NCBI RefSeq assembly: GCF_003665095.1
Contig: NZ_RCHV01000002.1
Coordinates: 3,823,501-3,887,500 of the forward strand
Direction of reading: 5' to 3'
Length of the DNA stretch: 64,000 nucleotides
Origin: Streptomyces sp. Z26
GTDB taxonomy: Bacteria > Actinomycetota > Actinomycetes > Streptomycetales > Streptomycetaceae
Shown here: piece after piece, positions 26,090 to 36,237 of the stretch
Layout of the letters: each line of letters begins with the position of its first letter
How positions within the stretch are numbered: position 1 is the stretch's first letter
Made by a program: the position numbers and the translations under genes
The notes under the pieces: generated by a model
Told to the model about the DNA's origin: nothing
What the model saw: the letters and a program-made list of their open reading frames with translations, nothing else
Databases searched by the model: none

Positions 26090-26887
26090 ATGCTGCTGAC
26101 GATCGACGTCGGGAACACCCACACCGTCCTCGGCCTGTTCGACGGGGAGGAGATCGTCGAGCACTGGCGGATCTCCACGGACGCCCGCCGCACCGCCGAC
26201 GAACTCGCCGTACTCCTCCAGGGGTTGATGGGCATGCACCCGCTCCTCGGGGAGGAGCTGGGCGACAACATCGAGGGCATCGCGATCTGCTCGACGGTGC
26301 CGTCCGTCCTGCACGAGCTGCGCGAGGTCACCCGCCGCTACTACGGCGACATCCCGGCCGTACTCGTCGAACCGGGCGTGAAGACCGGCGTGCCCGTCCT
26401 CATGGACAACCCGAAGGAGGTCGGCGCCGACCGCGTCATCAACGCGCTCGCGGCCGTGGAGCTGTACGGCGGCCCGTGCGTCGTCGTGGACTTCGGCACG
26501 GCGACGACGTTCGACGCCGTGTCCGCGCGCGGGGAGTACGTCGGCGGGGTCATCGCGCCGGGCATCGAGATCTCGGTCGAGGCGCTCGGCGTCAAGGGCG
26601 CGCAGCTCCGCAAGATCGAACTGGCCCGCCCGCGCAGCGTCATCGGCAAGAACACCGTCGAGGCCATGCAGTCCGGCATCCTCTACGGCTTCGCGGGCCA
26701 GGTCGACGGCGTGGTGCGGCGCATCTCCCGCGAACTGGCCGACGACCCCGACGACGTGACGGTCATCGCCACCGGGGGACTGGCCCCGATGGTGCTCGGT
26801 GAGGCGTCGGTCATCGACGAGCACGAGCCCTGGCTCACGCTGATCGGCCTCCGCCTCGTCTACGAGCGGAACGTGGCCCGCGCGTAG
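26090..26887 (+). CDS. coaX: Type III pantothenate kinase
   Basis: Phosphorylates pantothenate at the start of CoA synthesis. The 265-residue protein has LLTIDVGNTHTVLGLFDG (phosphate-1 loop with the catalytic Asp), the DNPKEVGADRVINALAA block, VVVDFGTATTFDAV and GGVIAPGIEISVEAL, then ATGGLAPMV. It follows nadC by 2 bp, closing the operon DUF2520-panC-nadB-nadC-coaX, so vitamin B5 and NAD genes share a transcript. ATG at 26090. Confidence 0.96.
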   Translation: MLLTIDVGNTHTVLGLFDGEEIVEHWRISTDARRTADELAVLLQGLMGMHPLLGEELGDNIEGIAICSTVPSVLHELREVTRRYYGDIPAVLVEPGVKTGVPVLMDNPKEVGADRVINALAAVELYGGPCVVVDFGTATTFDAVSARGEYVGGVIAPGIEISVEALGVKGAQLRKIELARPRSVIGKNTVEAMQSGILYGFAGQVDGVVRRISRELADDPDDVTVIATGGLAPMVLGEASVIDEHEPWLTLIGLRLVYERNVARA

Positions 26888-26999
26888 GGCGCGTACGGCC
26901 TGCGGGGAAGGCGCGACGGGCGTACGGGTCCGGGCGGTGCGACGTACGGCGGCGGGGGCCGCAGAACGTACAGATCGCCCGGACACCCCCTAACACGCC

Positions 27000-27040
27000 A
27001 AATCGGGCTAAGGCGATTTAGTGCGCGAGACGCCTAATAT
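27000..27040 (+). promoter_or_regulatory. Promoter with -10 TAATAT and an upstream inverted repeat
   Basis: TAATAT at 27035-27040 is a clean -10 box, and the ATG at 27047 lies where transcription would begin, so the mRNA is probably leaderless. Upstream, AAATCG (27000-27005) and CGATTT (27014-27019) form an inverted repeat around 8 bp that would cover the -35 region, a likely operator. Confidence 0.5.
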
Positions 27041-27046
27041 CCCCCC

Positions 27047-27826
27047 ATGCCCACGCCCTATGGTTCCCGAGGCGGCATGGCCTTCAGCGCGGACGAGCTG
27101 CGTGTGCTCCGCGGCGCCCTGGCCGTAGCCCTCCAGCCCGCCGCGGCCCCCGCGGCCGCGGGCGAGCCCGGCGAGTACCTCCGGCTCGCCGAGTCGCTCG
27201 ACGAAGCCGTGCGCGAGGGGAGCAGACTCCGCTCCTTCCTGCTGGCCGACCTCGCCCGCTACCGGGCGGCCCTCCCCGGCGCCGCCGCGGGCTACCTCGA
27301 ACAGCTGGAGGACGCCCTCGCGGCGGGCTACCTGCCGCGCCCCGACGACCTCGCCGCGCTCCGCCTCCTCTGCGGCGAGCCGTCCGGCGAACGCGAGGCC
27401 AAGCGCCGCGCCGAACTGCTCCGCCGTGGCGAACGACTGGCCGAACAGGCCGTACGCGCCCGGCTGTTGGTCCTCCCCGGCGGACGCTCGGCGGGGACGA
27501 CGGCCCGCGCGGGGCGCGGGGTGGAGGGCGCGCCCGGGGGGTCGGCCGAGGCCGAGTCCGGTGCCGCCGCCGACGCGGGTGCCGAAGCGGCGTCCGACGC
27601 GGCGCCGGAGCGGTCCCCGGCGAAGCGGCCGGACGAGCGCCCCGCGCCCGCCCCGTCCCCGTCGGCCCCCTCCCCGGCTCCCGCGGAGCCGCCGTCGCCA
27701 CGCCCCGTACCGACGCCCGCCGAGGTCTTCCCGCCCCGCCGCCGCGGCCCCGACCCCGGTGACCCCGACCCGGACGCGGCGCCCGACCCGGCGCCCGAGG
27801 GGGCCGTGCACGCCCTCCCGGCCTGA
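27047..27826 (+). CDS. Hypothetical protein with helical N-terminus and Pro/Ala-rich tail
   Basis: A 259-residue protein, not recognised as a named family. Residues 10-145 are helical and well ordered (FSADELRVLRGALAVAL...EYLRLAESLDEAVREGSRLRSFLLADLARYRAALPGAAAGYLEQLEDALAAGY). The rest is a disordered Ala/Pro/Asp-rich tail. The ordered half looks like an actinobacterial helical protein conserved near coaX. It follows a probable leaderless promoter, with no ribosome site before ATG 27047. Confidence 0.75.
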   Translation: MPTPYGSRGGMAFSADELRVLRGALAVALQPAAAPAAAGEPGEYLRLAESLDEAVREGSRLRSFLLADLARYRAALPGAAAGYLEQLEDALAAGYLPRPDDLAALRLLCGEPSGEREAKRRAELLRRGERLAEQAVRARLLVLPGGRSAGTTARAGRGVEGAPGGSAEAESGAAADAGAEAASDAAPERSPAKRPDERPAPAPSPSAPSPAPAEPPSPRPVPTPAEVFPPRRRGPDPGDPDPDAAPDPAPEGAVHALPA

Positions 27827-27965
27827 CGCCCGCGCCCGCCGCGTGCCCGCCCCGTACCCGCCGCGCCGCGCCGCGCGCGGTCACGCGCGGTGGCCTGCCG
27901 CCGTACGCGTGCGGGCGCGGGGCTACGCTGAGTGGAACCCGCGTCGCCCGAGGAGGCCCGACATC

Positions 27966-28115
27966 ATGGAATACGTCGCAGCTCTGACCCCGCCGGTCGT
28001 GATGGCGATCGCCTTCACCGCACTGGTCGTGACCATAGTGAAGAGCCAGGGTGGCGCGAACAAGGCCAAGGAGGACGCGATCGTGGACGCGGCCACGCGG
28101 AAGACGGACGGCTGA
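27966..28115 (+). CDS. Small single-pass membrane protein (49 aa)
   Basis: Encodes 49 residues: a hydrophobic helix (ALTPPVVMAIAFTALVVTIV) followed by a charged, soluble tail (NKAKEDAIVDAATRKTDG). AGGAGG is placed properly before the ATG at 27966, and codon bias is good, so it is likely real. Function unknown. It precedes the BlaI-type gene by 31 bp and might share its transcript. Confidence 0.75.
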   Translation: MEYVAALTPPVVMAIAFTALVVTIVKSQGGANKAKEDAIVDAATRKTDG

Positions 28116-28146
28116 ATTCGCGACATCTCCGCCTATTATTCTCCCC

Positions 28147-28536
28147 GTGCCTCGGCCATTGGGAGAGTTGGAAGACGCCGTCATGACGCGGGTATGGCAG
28201 TGGAACCGCCCGGTCACCGTGCGAGAAGTCCTCGAAGACCTGCAACGGGAACGGACCATCGCCTACACCACGGTGATGACCGTAATGGACAACCTTCATC
28301 AGAAGGGCTGGGTGCGGCGCGAACAAGAGGGCCGCGCCTATCGATATGCCGCGGTCTCCACCCGGGCCGCCTACTCCGCCGCTCTCATGCACGAGGCGTG
28401 GTCGGCCAGTGACAACTTGGCAGCCGCTCTCGTGGACTTCTTCGGCATGATGTCCGCGGCCGAGGGGGAAGCTCTCAGAGACGCTCTCCGCGTCGTACAG
28501 GTGAGCGGTGTGCGCCCCGACGCGACGGGGAGATAG
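28147..28536 (+). CDS. BlaI/MecI-family transcriptional repressor
   Basis: A 129-residue winged-helix protein. RPLGELEDAVMTRVWQWNRPVTVREVLEDLQRERTIAYTTVMTVMDNLHQKGWVRREQEGRAYRY is the BlaI DNA-binding domain, with YTTVMTVMDNL as the recognition helix. The C-terminal half is the dimerisation region. Known BlaI proteins are cleaved by a membrane M56 peptidase (BlaR) usually encoded beside them; none is seen here, so the signal must be different or unlinked. GTG at 28147. Codon use is less extreme in GC3 than neighbouring genes. Confidence 0.88.
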   Translation: MPRPLGELEDAVMTRVWQWNRPVTVREVLEDLQRERTIAYTTVMTVMDNLHQKGWVRREQEGRAYRYAAVSTRAAYSAALMHEAWSASDNLAAALVDFFGMMSAAEGEALRDALRVVQVSGVRPDATGR

Positions 28537-28545
28537 CGTCCGAGC

Positions 28546-29073
28546 ATGCCCGATCATCAGAACCCGGCGAGCGAGGTGACCGTTCGGCGGGCACGCACGA
28601 GTGATGTACGCGCGGTCTGTCGTCTCGTGGAGACCTACTCGCGTGAGCGCATCCTCCTCGGCAAAGCCACCGTGACGCTTTATGAGGACATCCAGGAGTT
28701 CTGGGTCGCGGAACGGGACCATGATGCGGAGGTGGTCGCCTGCGGGGCTCTCCACGTGATGTGGGAGGACCTGGCGGAGGTGCGAACTCTGGCCGTGGAC
28801 CCGGCGCTCAAGGGCACCGGGGTGGGCCATGTGGTGCTGGAGAAGCTGTTGCAGACCGCCCGTTGGCTCGGTGTGCGCCGTATTTTCTGCCTCACCTTCG
28901 AAGTCGACTTCTTCGCCAAGCACGGCTTCATCGAGATCGGTGAGACCCCGGTCGACGGTGATGTCTACAGCGAGCTGCTGCGTTCACCCGACGAGGGTGT
29001 CGCCGAGTTCCTCGGGCTCGAACGGGTGAAGCCCAACACCTTGGGCAACAGCCGCATGCTGCTCCATCTCTGA
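28546..29073 (+). CDS. GNAT amino-acid N-acetyltransferase (short N-acetylglutamate-synthase type)
   Basis: A 175-residue GNAT protein. VTVRRARTSDVRAVCRLVETYSRERILLGKATVTLYEDIQEFWVAE resembles the stand-alone acetyltransferase domain of ArgA-type N-acetylglutamate synthases in actinobacteria. The acetyl-CoA loop is VDPALKGTGVGHVVLEKLL, then FFAKHGFIEIGE. It probably acetylates glutamate (arginine synthesis), but other amino acids are possible. Lies 9 bp after the BlaI-type gene, so likely co-transcribed. Confidence 0.85.
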   Translation: MPDHQNPASEVTVRRARTSDVRAVCRLVETYSRERILLGKATVTLYEDIQEFWVAERDHDAEVVACGALHVMWEDLAEVRTLAVDPALKGTGVGHVVLEKLLQTARWLGVRRIFCLTFEVDFFAKHGFIEIGETPVDGDVYSELLRSPDEGVAEFLGLERVKPNTLGNSRMLLHL

Positions 29074-29217
29074 GGCTTCCGCTATGTCCGAAAGATCCCG
29101 GGAATCCTCCTGGCCCGGGAGTCAAACTCCGTCGAGGGTTTGTGTTTCCCGCAGAAAAGCGGTTTGCTTTCGTCGGCAGTATCAGTAATCGGTTATCGAT
29201 GACGAATGGAGTTACCG

Positions 29218-29556
29218 GTGGCACAGAAGGTTCAGGTTCTTCTGGTCGACGACCTCGAAGGCGGCGAAGCCGACGAGACCGTGACGTTCGCGCTGGACGG
29301 CAAGAGCTATGAGATCGACCTCAACACCACCAACGCGGACAAGCTCCGTGACGCGCTCGCCGACTTCGTGAAGGCGGGTCGACGCACCGGTGGCCGTTCG
29401 GGACGGGGAAAGGCCGGGCGTACCGCCACCGCTTCGCCCGCCGGTCAGGACACGGCGAAGATCCGCGCCTGGGCGAAGGAGCAGGGCTACGAGGTGAATG
29501 ACCGGGGTCGCGTTCCGGCCAACATTCGCGAGGCGTACGAGAAGGCCAACGGCTGA
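29218..29556 (+). CDS. lsr2: Lsr2 nucleoid-associated xenogeneic silencer
   Basis: A 112-residue H-NS-like protein that coats AT-rich DNA and silences acquired genes and cryptic clusters in Streptomyces. The N-terminal dimer domain is AQKVQVLLVDDLEGGEADETVTFALDGKSYEIDL. A basic linker (GRRTGGRSGRGKAGR) leads to the C-terminal DNA-binding domain with the RGR minor-groove motif in NDRGRVPANIREAYEKANG. GTG at 29218 is preferred over in-frame upstream codons because it begins the conserved AQKVQV and has GGAG 7 bases before it. The preceding 140 bp is unusually AT-rich for this window. Confidence 0.96.
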   Translation: MAQKVQVLLVDDLEGGEADETVTFALDGKSYEIDLNTTNADKLRDALADFVKAGRRTGGRSGRGKAGRTATASPAGQDTAKIRAWAKEQGYEVNDRGRVPANIREAYEKANG

Positions 29557-30209
29557 TCCGCGGCGACCGTCGTACCGGAGCCGGCACCGGCACCGGTGGC
29601 GCCGTACGGGCGCCGCAACAGCGCGCGGTGACACTCCGTCGCCGCCGCGGCGACCAGACGGACCAGGTCGGGAGTCCCCGCGTCCCCTCCGATCCCCAGT
29701 GCGGGCAGGTCCCGCCCGCAGTCCCGCCCCGGCCGGGGCGGCAGTACCCAGGTGGCGTCCCCCGGGTCCTGCGCACCCGGCACCGGGGCGGGCACACGCC
29801 CGCCCGCTCCGACCGCCCGGAGCCCGAGCCCGTCGGCGAGCGTCCCCCAGTCCAGCCAGCGGAGCAGCCCCGGCACCTCAGCCGCGGCCCCCTCGGCGAT
29901 CAGCAGCCACACGTCCGCCCCGGCCCGCAGCGCCGGGCCCGCGTCGCGCGTGCGCGCGAGCAGCGGCAGGCCCGCGTCGGCGGGCAGCCGCAGGGCGTCG
30001 AACCGCGTCCCCGTGACCAGCTCGGGCGGCTCCCCGCGTACGGTCCAGCCCAGCTCCCGCTCGTACCACCCCGGCTCCCGCCCGTACGGGCCGCGACCGG
30101 TGTCCACTCCGCGCTGGCGGGGCATCGTGCGGGTGAAACCCGTCCTCGTACGGGTCGCCGGGGCACTCACGGGCCCGCCCGTACGTCGTTCCAGGGGAGG
30201 AGTCGTCAT
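29487..30209 (-). CDS. Hypothetical protein, resembles short prim-pol-like (bifunctional DNA primase/polymerase N-terminal) proteins
   Basis: A 240-residue protein lying tail-to-tail with lsr2 and overlapping its last 70 bp. The middle (WTVRGEPPELVTGTRFDALRLPADAG, then RAGADVWLLIAEGAAAEVPGLLRWLDW) resembles degenerate prim-pol family proteins of streptomycetes, but catalytic acidic residues cannot be assigned, so activity is doubtful. ATG at 30209 has GGGGAGGAG upstream. The position between lsr2 and clpC is, as I recall, conserved in Streptomyces. Confidence 0.72.
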   Translation of the reverse strand: MTTPPLERRTGGPVSAPATRTRTGFTRTMPRQRGVDTGRGPYGREPGWYERELGWTVRGEPPELVTGTRFDALRLPADAGLPLLARTRDAGPALRAGADVWLLIAEGAAAEVPGLLRWLDWGTLADGLGLRAVGAGGRVPAPVPGAQDPGDATWVLPPRPGRDCGRDLPALGIGGDAGTPDLVRLVAAAATECHRALLRRPYGATGAGAGSGTTVAADQPLAFSYASRMLAGTRPRSFTS

Positions 30210-30292
30210 GCGTGGACAACGGGGGAACGGCCCCCGCGTCACGCTGTGTTGACACCCGGCGGCACCTTGTGACGACGCGTGCGCGCAATGGT

Positions 30293-30306
30293 GTTCGCCG
30301 GTAGCG
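30293..30306 (+). promoter_or_regulatory. ClgR box 1 (GTTCGC-N5-GCG)
   Basis: GTTCGC at 30293-30298, five bases, then GCG at 30304-30306: an exact match to the ClgR activator consensus reported for Streptomyces Clp protease promoters. 372 bp before clpC. Confidence 0.6.
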
Positions 30307-30419
30307 GATGCCTACGGTGTCACGGCATGGACTGTCAGTGGCAGCGGGTAGGAAGTGCCTAGTGGATCGGGGGTGTGGGCAGCGGTGGACGGGACGCGCG
30401 GGCCGTCCGTCGGCGGTGC

Positions 30420-30433
30420 GTTCGCCGTCGGCG
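30420..30433 (+). promoter_or_regulatory. ClgR box 2 (GTTCGC-N5-GCG)
   Basis: GTTCGC at 30420-30425, five bases, then GCG at 30431-30433, the second exact match. 127 bp separate the two boxes. Together they indicate clpC is activated by ClgR, whose gene is not in the window. Confidence 0.6.
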
Positions 30434-30677
30434 TACTGGAACCAGGTGAATACGCCTGGCCTGCGGGAACATCGTCCTCCAGCATCGGGTTGGAACTGTT
30501 GACGGCTGCTCGGGACGCGAGACTCGACGTGAGACCCGTGGTCCCCGCCCGCGTAGGGGCGATCCGGGCAGGTGTCGGCAGTTGGAATGAGCGGTCCCCG
30601 GTCGCGGGACTAAGCTGCGGAAGGACAGGGAGGGGACCGACCCCTCACTGCCCGACCGCTCTGAGGAGCGATTAACG

Positions 30678-33203
<2,526 letters not shown>

Positions 33204-33263
33204 CCCCGGCCCCGTCCGGCGCTCACGGAGCGCGGGACGGGCGGGCGTAGGGACGGAACGGCA

Positions 33264-33305
33264 CGTGGGACCGGCATCGTGAGGATGCCGGTCCCACGGC
33301 CTTTT
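33264..33305 (+). terminator. Intrinsic terminator of clpC
   Basis: A perfect 15-bp stem (33264-33278 with 33284-33298), 5-base loop and a downstream TTTT (about 33302). Because the stem is symmetrical it may also limit readthrough from the convergent NACHT operon. Confidence 0.85.
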
Positions 33306-33386
33306 CCGGGGGCGTACGGGCGCGGGCACGGCGTACCGCCACACGTACGGTCCGTGCCGGGCGTGGTGCCCCGGCGCGGGCCGCCG

Positions 33387-36065
33387 TCAGACGATGCGGA
33401 TGCCCTCCGGCACGCCTTCGACGCGCGGCAGCCGTGGCATCACCCGCAGCGTCGTCAGCCGCGGGAACCGCGCCAGCCACTCCATCGACACCCCCAGGTC
33501 GTACGCCAGCCAGAGGTGCGCCACCCGGTCCCGTACGAGCCCGTCCAGCAGCTCGTCCGGCGTGAACGGCCCGGCGATCTGCACGCACTCGCGCCCGCCC
33601 ATCTTCGCCAGCGCGTCCAGCTCGACCCGGTCGGTGAGCGGGAAGTACAGCCCTTCGGGGTCGAGGTGGCGCAGGACCTCCTCGGCGTAGTGGTCGGTGT
33701 CGAAGTTGTGCCAGCCGCGGGCGAGTTCGGCCCGTACGGTCAGGGAGCCGTGGTGCCGCAGCTGCGCCAGGTAGTGGATGGCCGCGTCGTCCCGGATACG
33801 GGTGGCGGTGACCGCGAGCCGGTGCGCCTCCTCGTCACCGACCTTCGTCGGGTCGGGCAGCATCTCCAGCACGATGGGCCCGACCCAGCCGAGGCCGCGG
33901 GCGGCGGCGAGGGTGGTCGGGCGCACCATGTTGCGGGTCTCGCGCCGGATGCGGGCGAGTACGTCCGGGTCCAGCTCCGTGACGTGCTCCAGGCAGGCGG
34001 CGGCCAGCAGGCGGCGCCGGTTGCGCTTCATGCCGGTGCGGCCCGGCGCGATGAGCCCTTCGAGGAGGACGGCGCACTCCTGCGGCCGGGCATGCGCCAC
34101 GGCCATGCGGATGACCTCCTCCCAGTCCGGTTCGTGCGCGTGGTCGAGGAGCAGCTGGAACGTGCCTCGCTCGACGGCCTCCTTCGCCGCGAGGTAGTCC
34201 TGCACGGTGCGGTGGATGAACTCGACGGTGCCGTCCGTGCCCTCTCGCAGCAGACCCGTACGCAGCAGCAGGTGTTCGTAGATCTGCCGCGGGGTGCCCT
34301 GGCCGGTGACGGAGGGGATGGCGGGTGTGTGGGTCTCTATCTCGTCGAGCGCCGCCTGCGTCTCCAGCACGGAGCGCTCCTCGACGAGCATCCGGTACGC
34401 CAGCTTCCGCAGCAGCCGTTCGCGGGGCGCGCGGTCCAGCTTCACGTCGTCGGCGTGCAGGACGCGGCGTTCCGGGTCGCGGCGCTGGAGGAGCATCTCC
34501 ATGGCGGCTTCGTAGAGTTCGCGGCGGCCCTGCGGCAGTGAGCCGTTCCGGTCCCGGTTGAGGGCGCAGATCAGGCCGCACATCAGGGGGTTGGTGGCCA
34601 GGCCGCGCAACTCGCGGTAGAGCGGGATGGATTGGAGGAGGCGTTCCCGGTAGTCCTCCAGGTGCTGGTGGTCGCGGCCGTCGTCGGTACGGGCGGCGTT
34701 GTGCCACGCGTTGATGAACCGGGAGATCTGGTCGCGGCTCATCGGCGCCAGGGTCAGTTCGGTGAAGCCCTCGTCCGCGAGCCAGGCCGCCTCGACCGCC
34801 GGGGGCCGGGTCGTGACGAGGCAGATGTTGCCGCTGTAGATCCGCAGGATGCGGCGCAACTGCTCGCCCAGCTCGGCGCGTTGGTGCTCGGGCGCCTCGT
34901 CCATGCCGTCGATGAGGAGCAGCGCGCGTTCGTCCGCGAGGACCCGGGCGGCCCAGCCGTCCGGCGCCTCGGCGGCCAACGGGTGGTGGATGGCCCGGAG
35001 GAAGTCGTCGGGCGCGGGGAAGCCGGTGCGGGCGAACCGCCGTACCGGCAGCAGGAACGGGATGCGCCCCTCCAGCGGCTCCAGCCCGTCGGGCACCCCG
35101 CCGCGCGCCGTGGCGACGGCGAGCCGCTGGATGAGGGTGGTCTTGCCGGAACCGGCGACACCGCGGACGAGGAGGCGTTCCTGCGTGGTGAGGGCGCGTT
35201 CGGCGGGCATCAACGGCAGGGCGGGCTCGGCCGGTTCGACGTCGTCCGCCCCGTCCGGACCGCGGGGCGCGGCGGCTGCGGGGGTGTCGAAGCGGGCGCC
35301 GAGACTGAGGTACGTCGTCTCCAGCGGCCACGTGTCCGGCGTGTGCGGGTTCGACAGCTCGATGCCGTGGATCGTCACCCGGTTGTGCCGCTCCACGACC
35401 GACCGCAGGTAGCGCTCCTCGAACGCCGTGTCCCCGGCCGACGGCGCGGGCCGACGCCGTACGACCGCGACATCGCCCAGGTCGACCAACTGGCGGATGT
35501 GGTGGCTCCGTTCGGGCAGCCGCTCGGCCAGGTGAGGGAAGCGGTCGAGCAGCAGGTTCAGTGCGTGCAGGCAGACGGCGACGAGCAGGCTGTCGTGGAA
35601 CGAGGCCGCCTCGGGCGACAGCTCCCGGTCCGCGCCCGGGGCGCCCGTACGCAGCAGGCGCGCCCAGTCCTGCGGGCCCATCCGCAGCGCCTGGAGGTCG
35701 GTGGTGTCCAACTCGCCCAGCACGGACAGGGTCCGGGCGAGCACGGTGCCGACCCCCGCCGACTCGCCGCGGAAGAGGACGGCGGGGACCAGGCCGAGAC
35801 GTACGAAGCGGGTGGCCAGGCGCTCCAACTCGGCATAGCCGCAGGAGGGGTTGGCGCCGCGGAAGGAGACGAGCCCGGCGATCAGCTGTCCGCCCGGCGG
35901 CGGCGCCGACGGTGGCGGCGGCGTGTGCGGGTCCGGGGGTCTCGGGTGCCGAGGGGAGTGCGGGGTGCCGGTGGTGCGCGGGGTGTCCGTGGGTGCCGGT
36001 AGCGGCGCGAACAGCCGCTGGACCAGCGGAGCCGCGTCGACTGAGGGCAGGCGGACGGGTTCCAT
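33387..36065 (-). CDS. NACHT-type STAND NTPase 1 (892 aa)
   Basis: A STAND NTPase. Residues 1-20 share the start (PLVQRLF) of its upstream paralogue; a Pro-rich linker (21-59) is inserted, then a shared helical region (LVSFRG at 65-70 to about 225) and the strand HNRVTIHGIELS. NACHT core: Walker A GVAGSGKTT (302-310), NACHT-style Walker B LLLIDGMDE (382-390), sensor strand NICLVTTRPPAV and winged-helix region with NPLMCGLICALNRDRNGSLPQGR. EFIHRTVQDYLAAKEAVE is a NACHT-associated helical motif. The C-terminus is helical, with only a few leucine-rich turns. Bacterial NACHT proteins are known in phage defence; this role is an inference. ATG at 36065. Confidence 0.88.
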   Translation of the reverse strand: MEPVRLPSVDAAPLVQRLFAPLPAPTDTPRTTGTPHSPRHPRPPDPHTPPPPSAPPPGGQLIAGLVSFRGANPSCGYAELERLATRFVRLGLVPAVLFRGESAGVGTVLARTLSVLGELDTTDLQALRMGPQDWARLLRTGAPGADRELSPEAASFHDSLLVAVCLHALNLLLDRFPHLAERLPERSHHIRQLVDLGDVAVVRRRPAPSAGDTAFEERYLRSVVERHNRVTIHGIELSNPHTPDTWPLETTYLSLGARFDTPAAAAPRGPDGADDVEPAEPALPLMPAERALTTQERLLVRGVAGSGKTTLIQRLAVATARGGVPDGLEPLEGRIPFLLPVRRFARTGFPAPDDFLRAIHHPLAAEAPDGWAARVLADERALLLIDGMDEAPEHQRAELGEQLRRILRIYSGNICLVTTRPPAVEAAWLADEGFTELTLAPMSRDQISRFINAWHNAARTDDGRDHQHLEDYRERLLQSIPLYRELRGLATNPLMCGLICALNRDRNGSLPQGRRELYEAAMEMLLQRRDPERRVLHADDVKLDRAPRERLLRKLAYRMLVEERSVLETQAALDEIETHTPAIPSVTGQGTPRQIYEHLLLRTGLLREGTDGTVEFIHRTVQDYLAAKEAVERGTFQLLLDHAHEPDWEEVIRMAVAHARPQECAVLLEGLIAPGRTGMKRNRRRLLAAACLEHVTELDPDVLARIRRETRNMVRPTTLAAARGLGWVGPIVLEMLPDPTKVGDEEAHRLAVTATRIRDDAAIHYLAQLRHHGSLTVRAELARGWHNFDTDHYAEEVLRHLDPEGLYFPLTDRVELDALAKMGGRECVQIAGPFTPDELLDGLVRDRVAHLWLAYDLGVSMEWLARFPRLTTLRVMPRLPRVEGVPEGIRIV

Positions 36066-36237
36066 GAGGCTCCCCCCGGTGGCCTTCTCGCTCGTGTGCG
36101 GCGGCGCTCGGCTGTCGCTGCCGTGTGTGACCAAGCCTATGCGTACGGCGGCGCCCCGGCTATCGCCCGCGGGCTGCCGTTCGGGACGGGCCGGGGCGGG
36201 GTGGCCCGGGTCGTGGCGGGTCCGGGCGGCGGGGCGG

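Larger units (their letters stand above)
30210..30677. other. clpC upstream control region
   Basis: A 468-bp gap with no convincing gene; an open frame at 30355-30675 lacks codon bias, a ribosome site and recognisable domains. It holds two ClgR-type boxes (30293-30306 and 30420-30433), and GAGGAG before the clpC ATG. No HrcA/CIRCE element was seen. Confidence 0.6.

Noticed and set aside
30355..30675. 106-codon frame just before clpC
   Set aside because: No ribosome site, weak codon bias and it covers the second ClgR box; more likely leader or promoter DNA.
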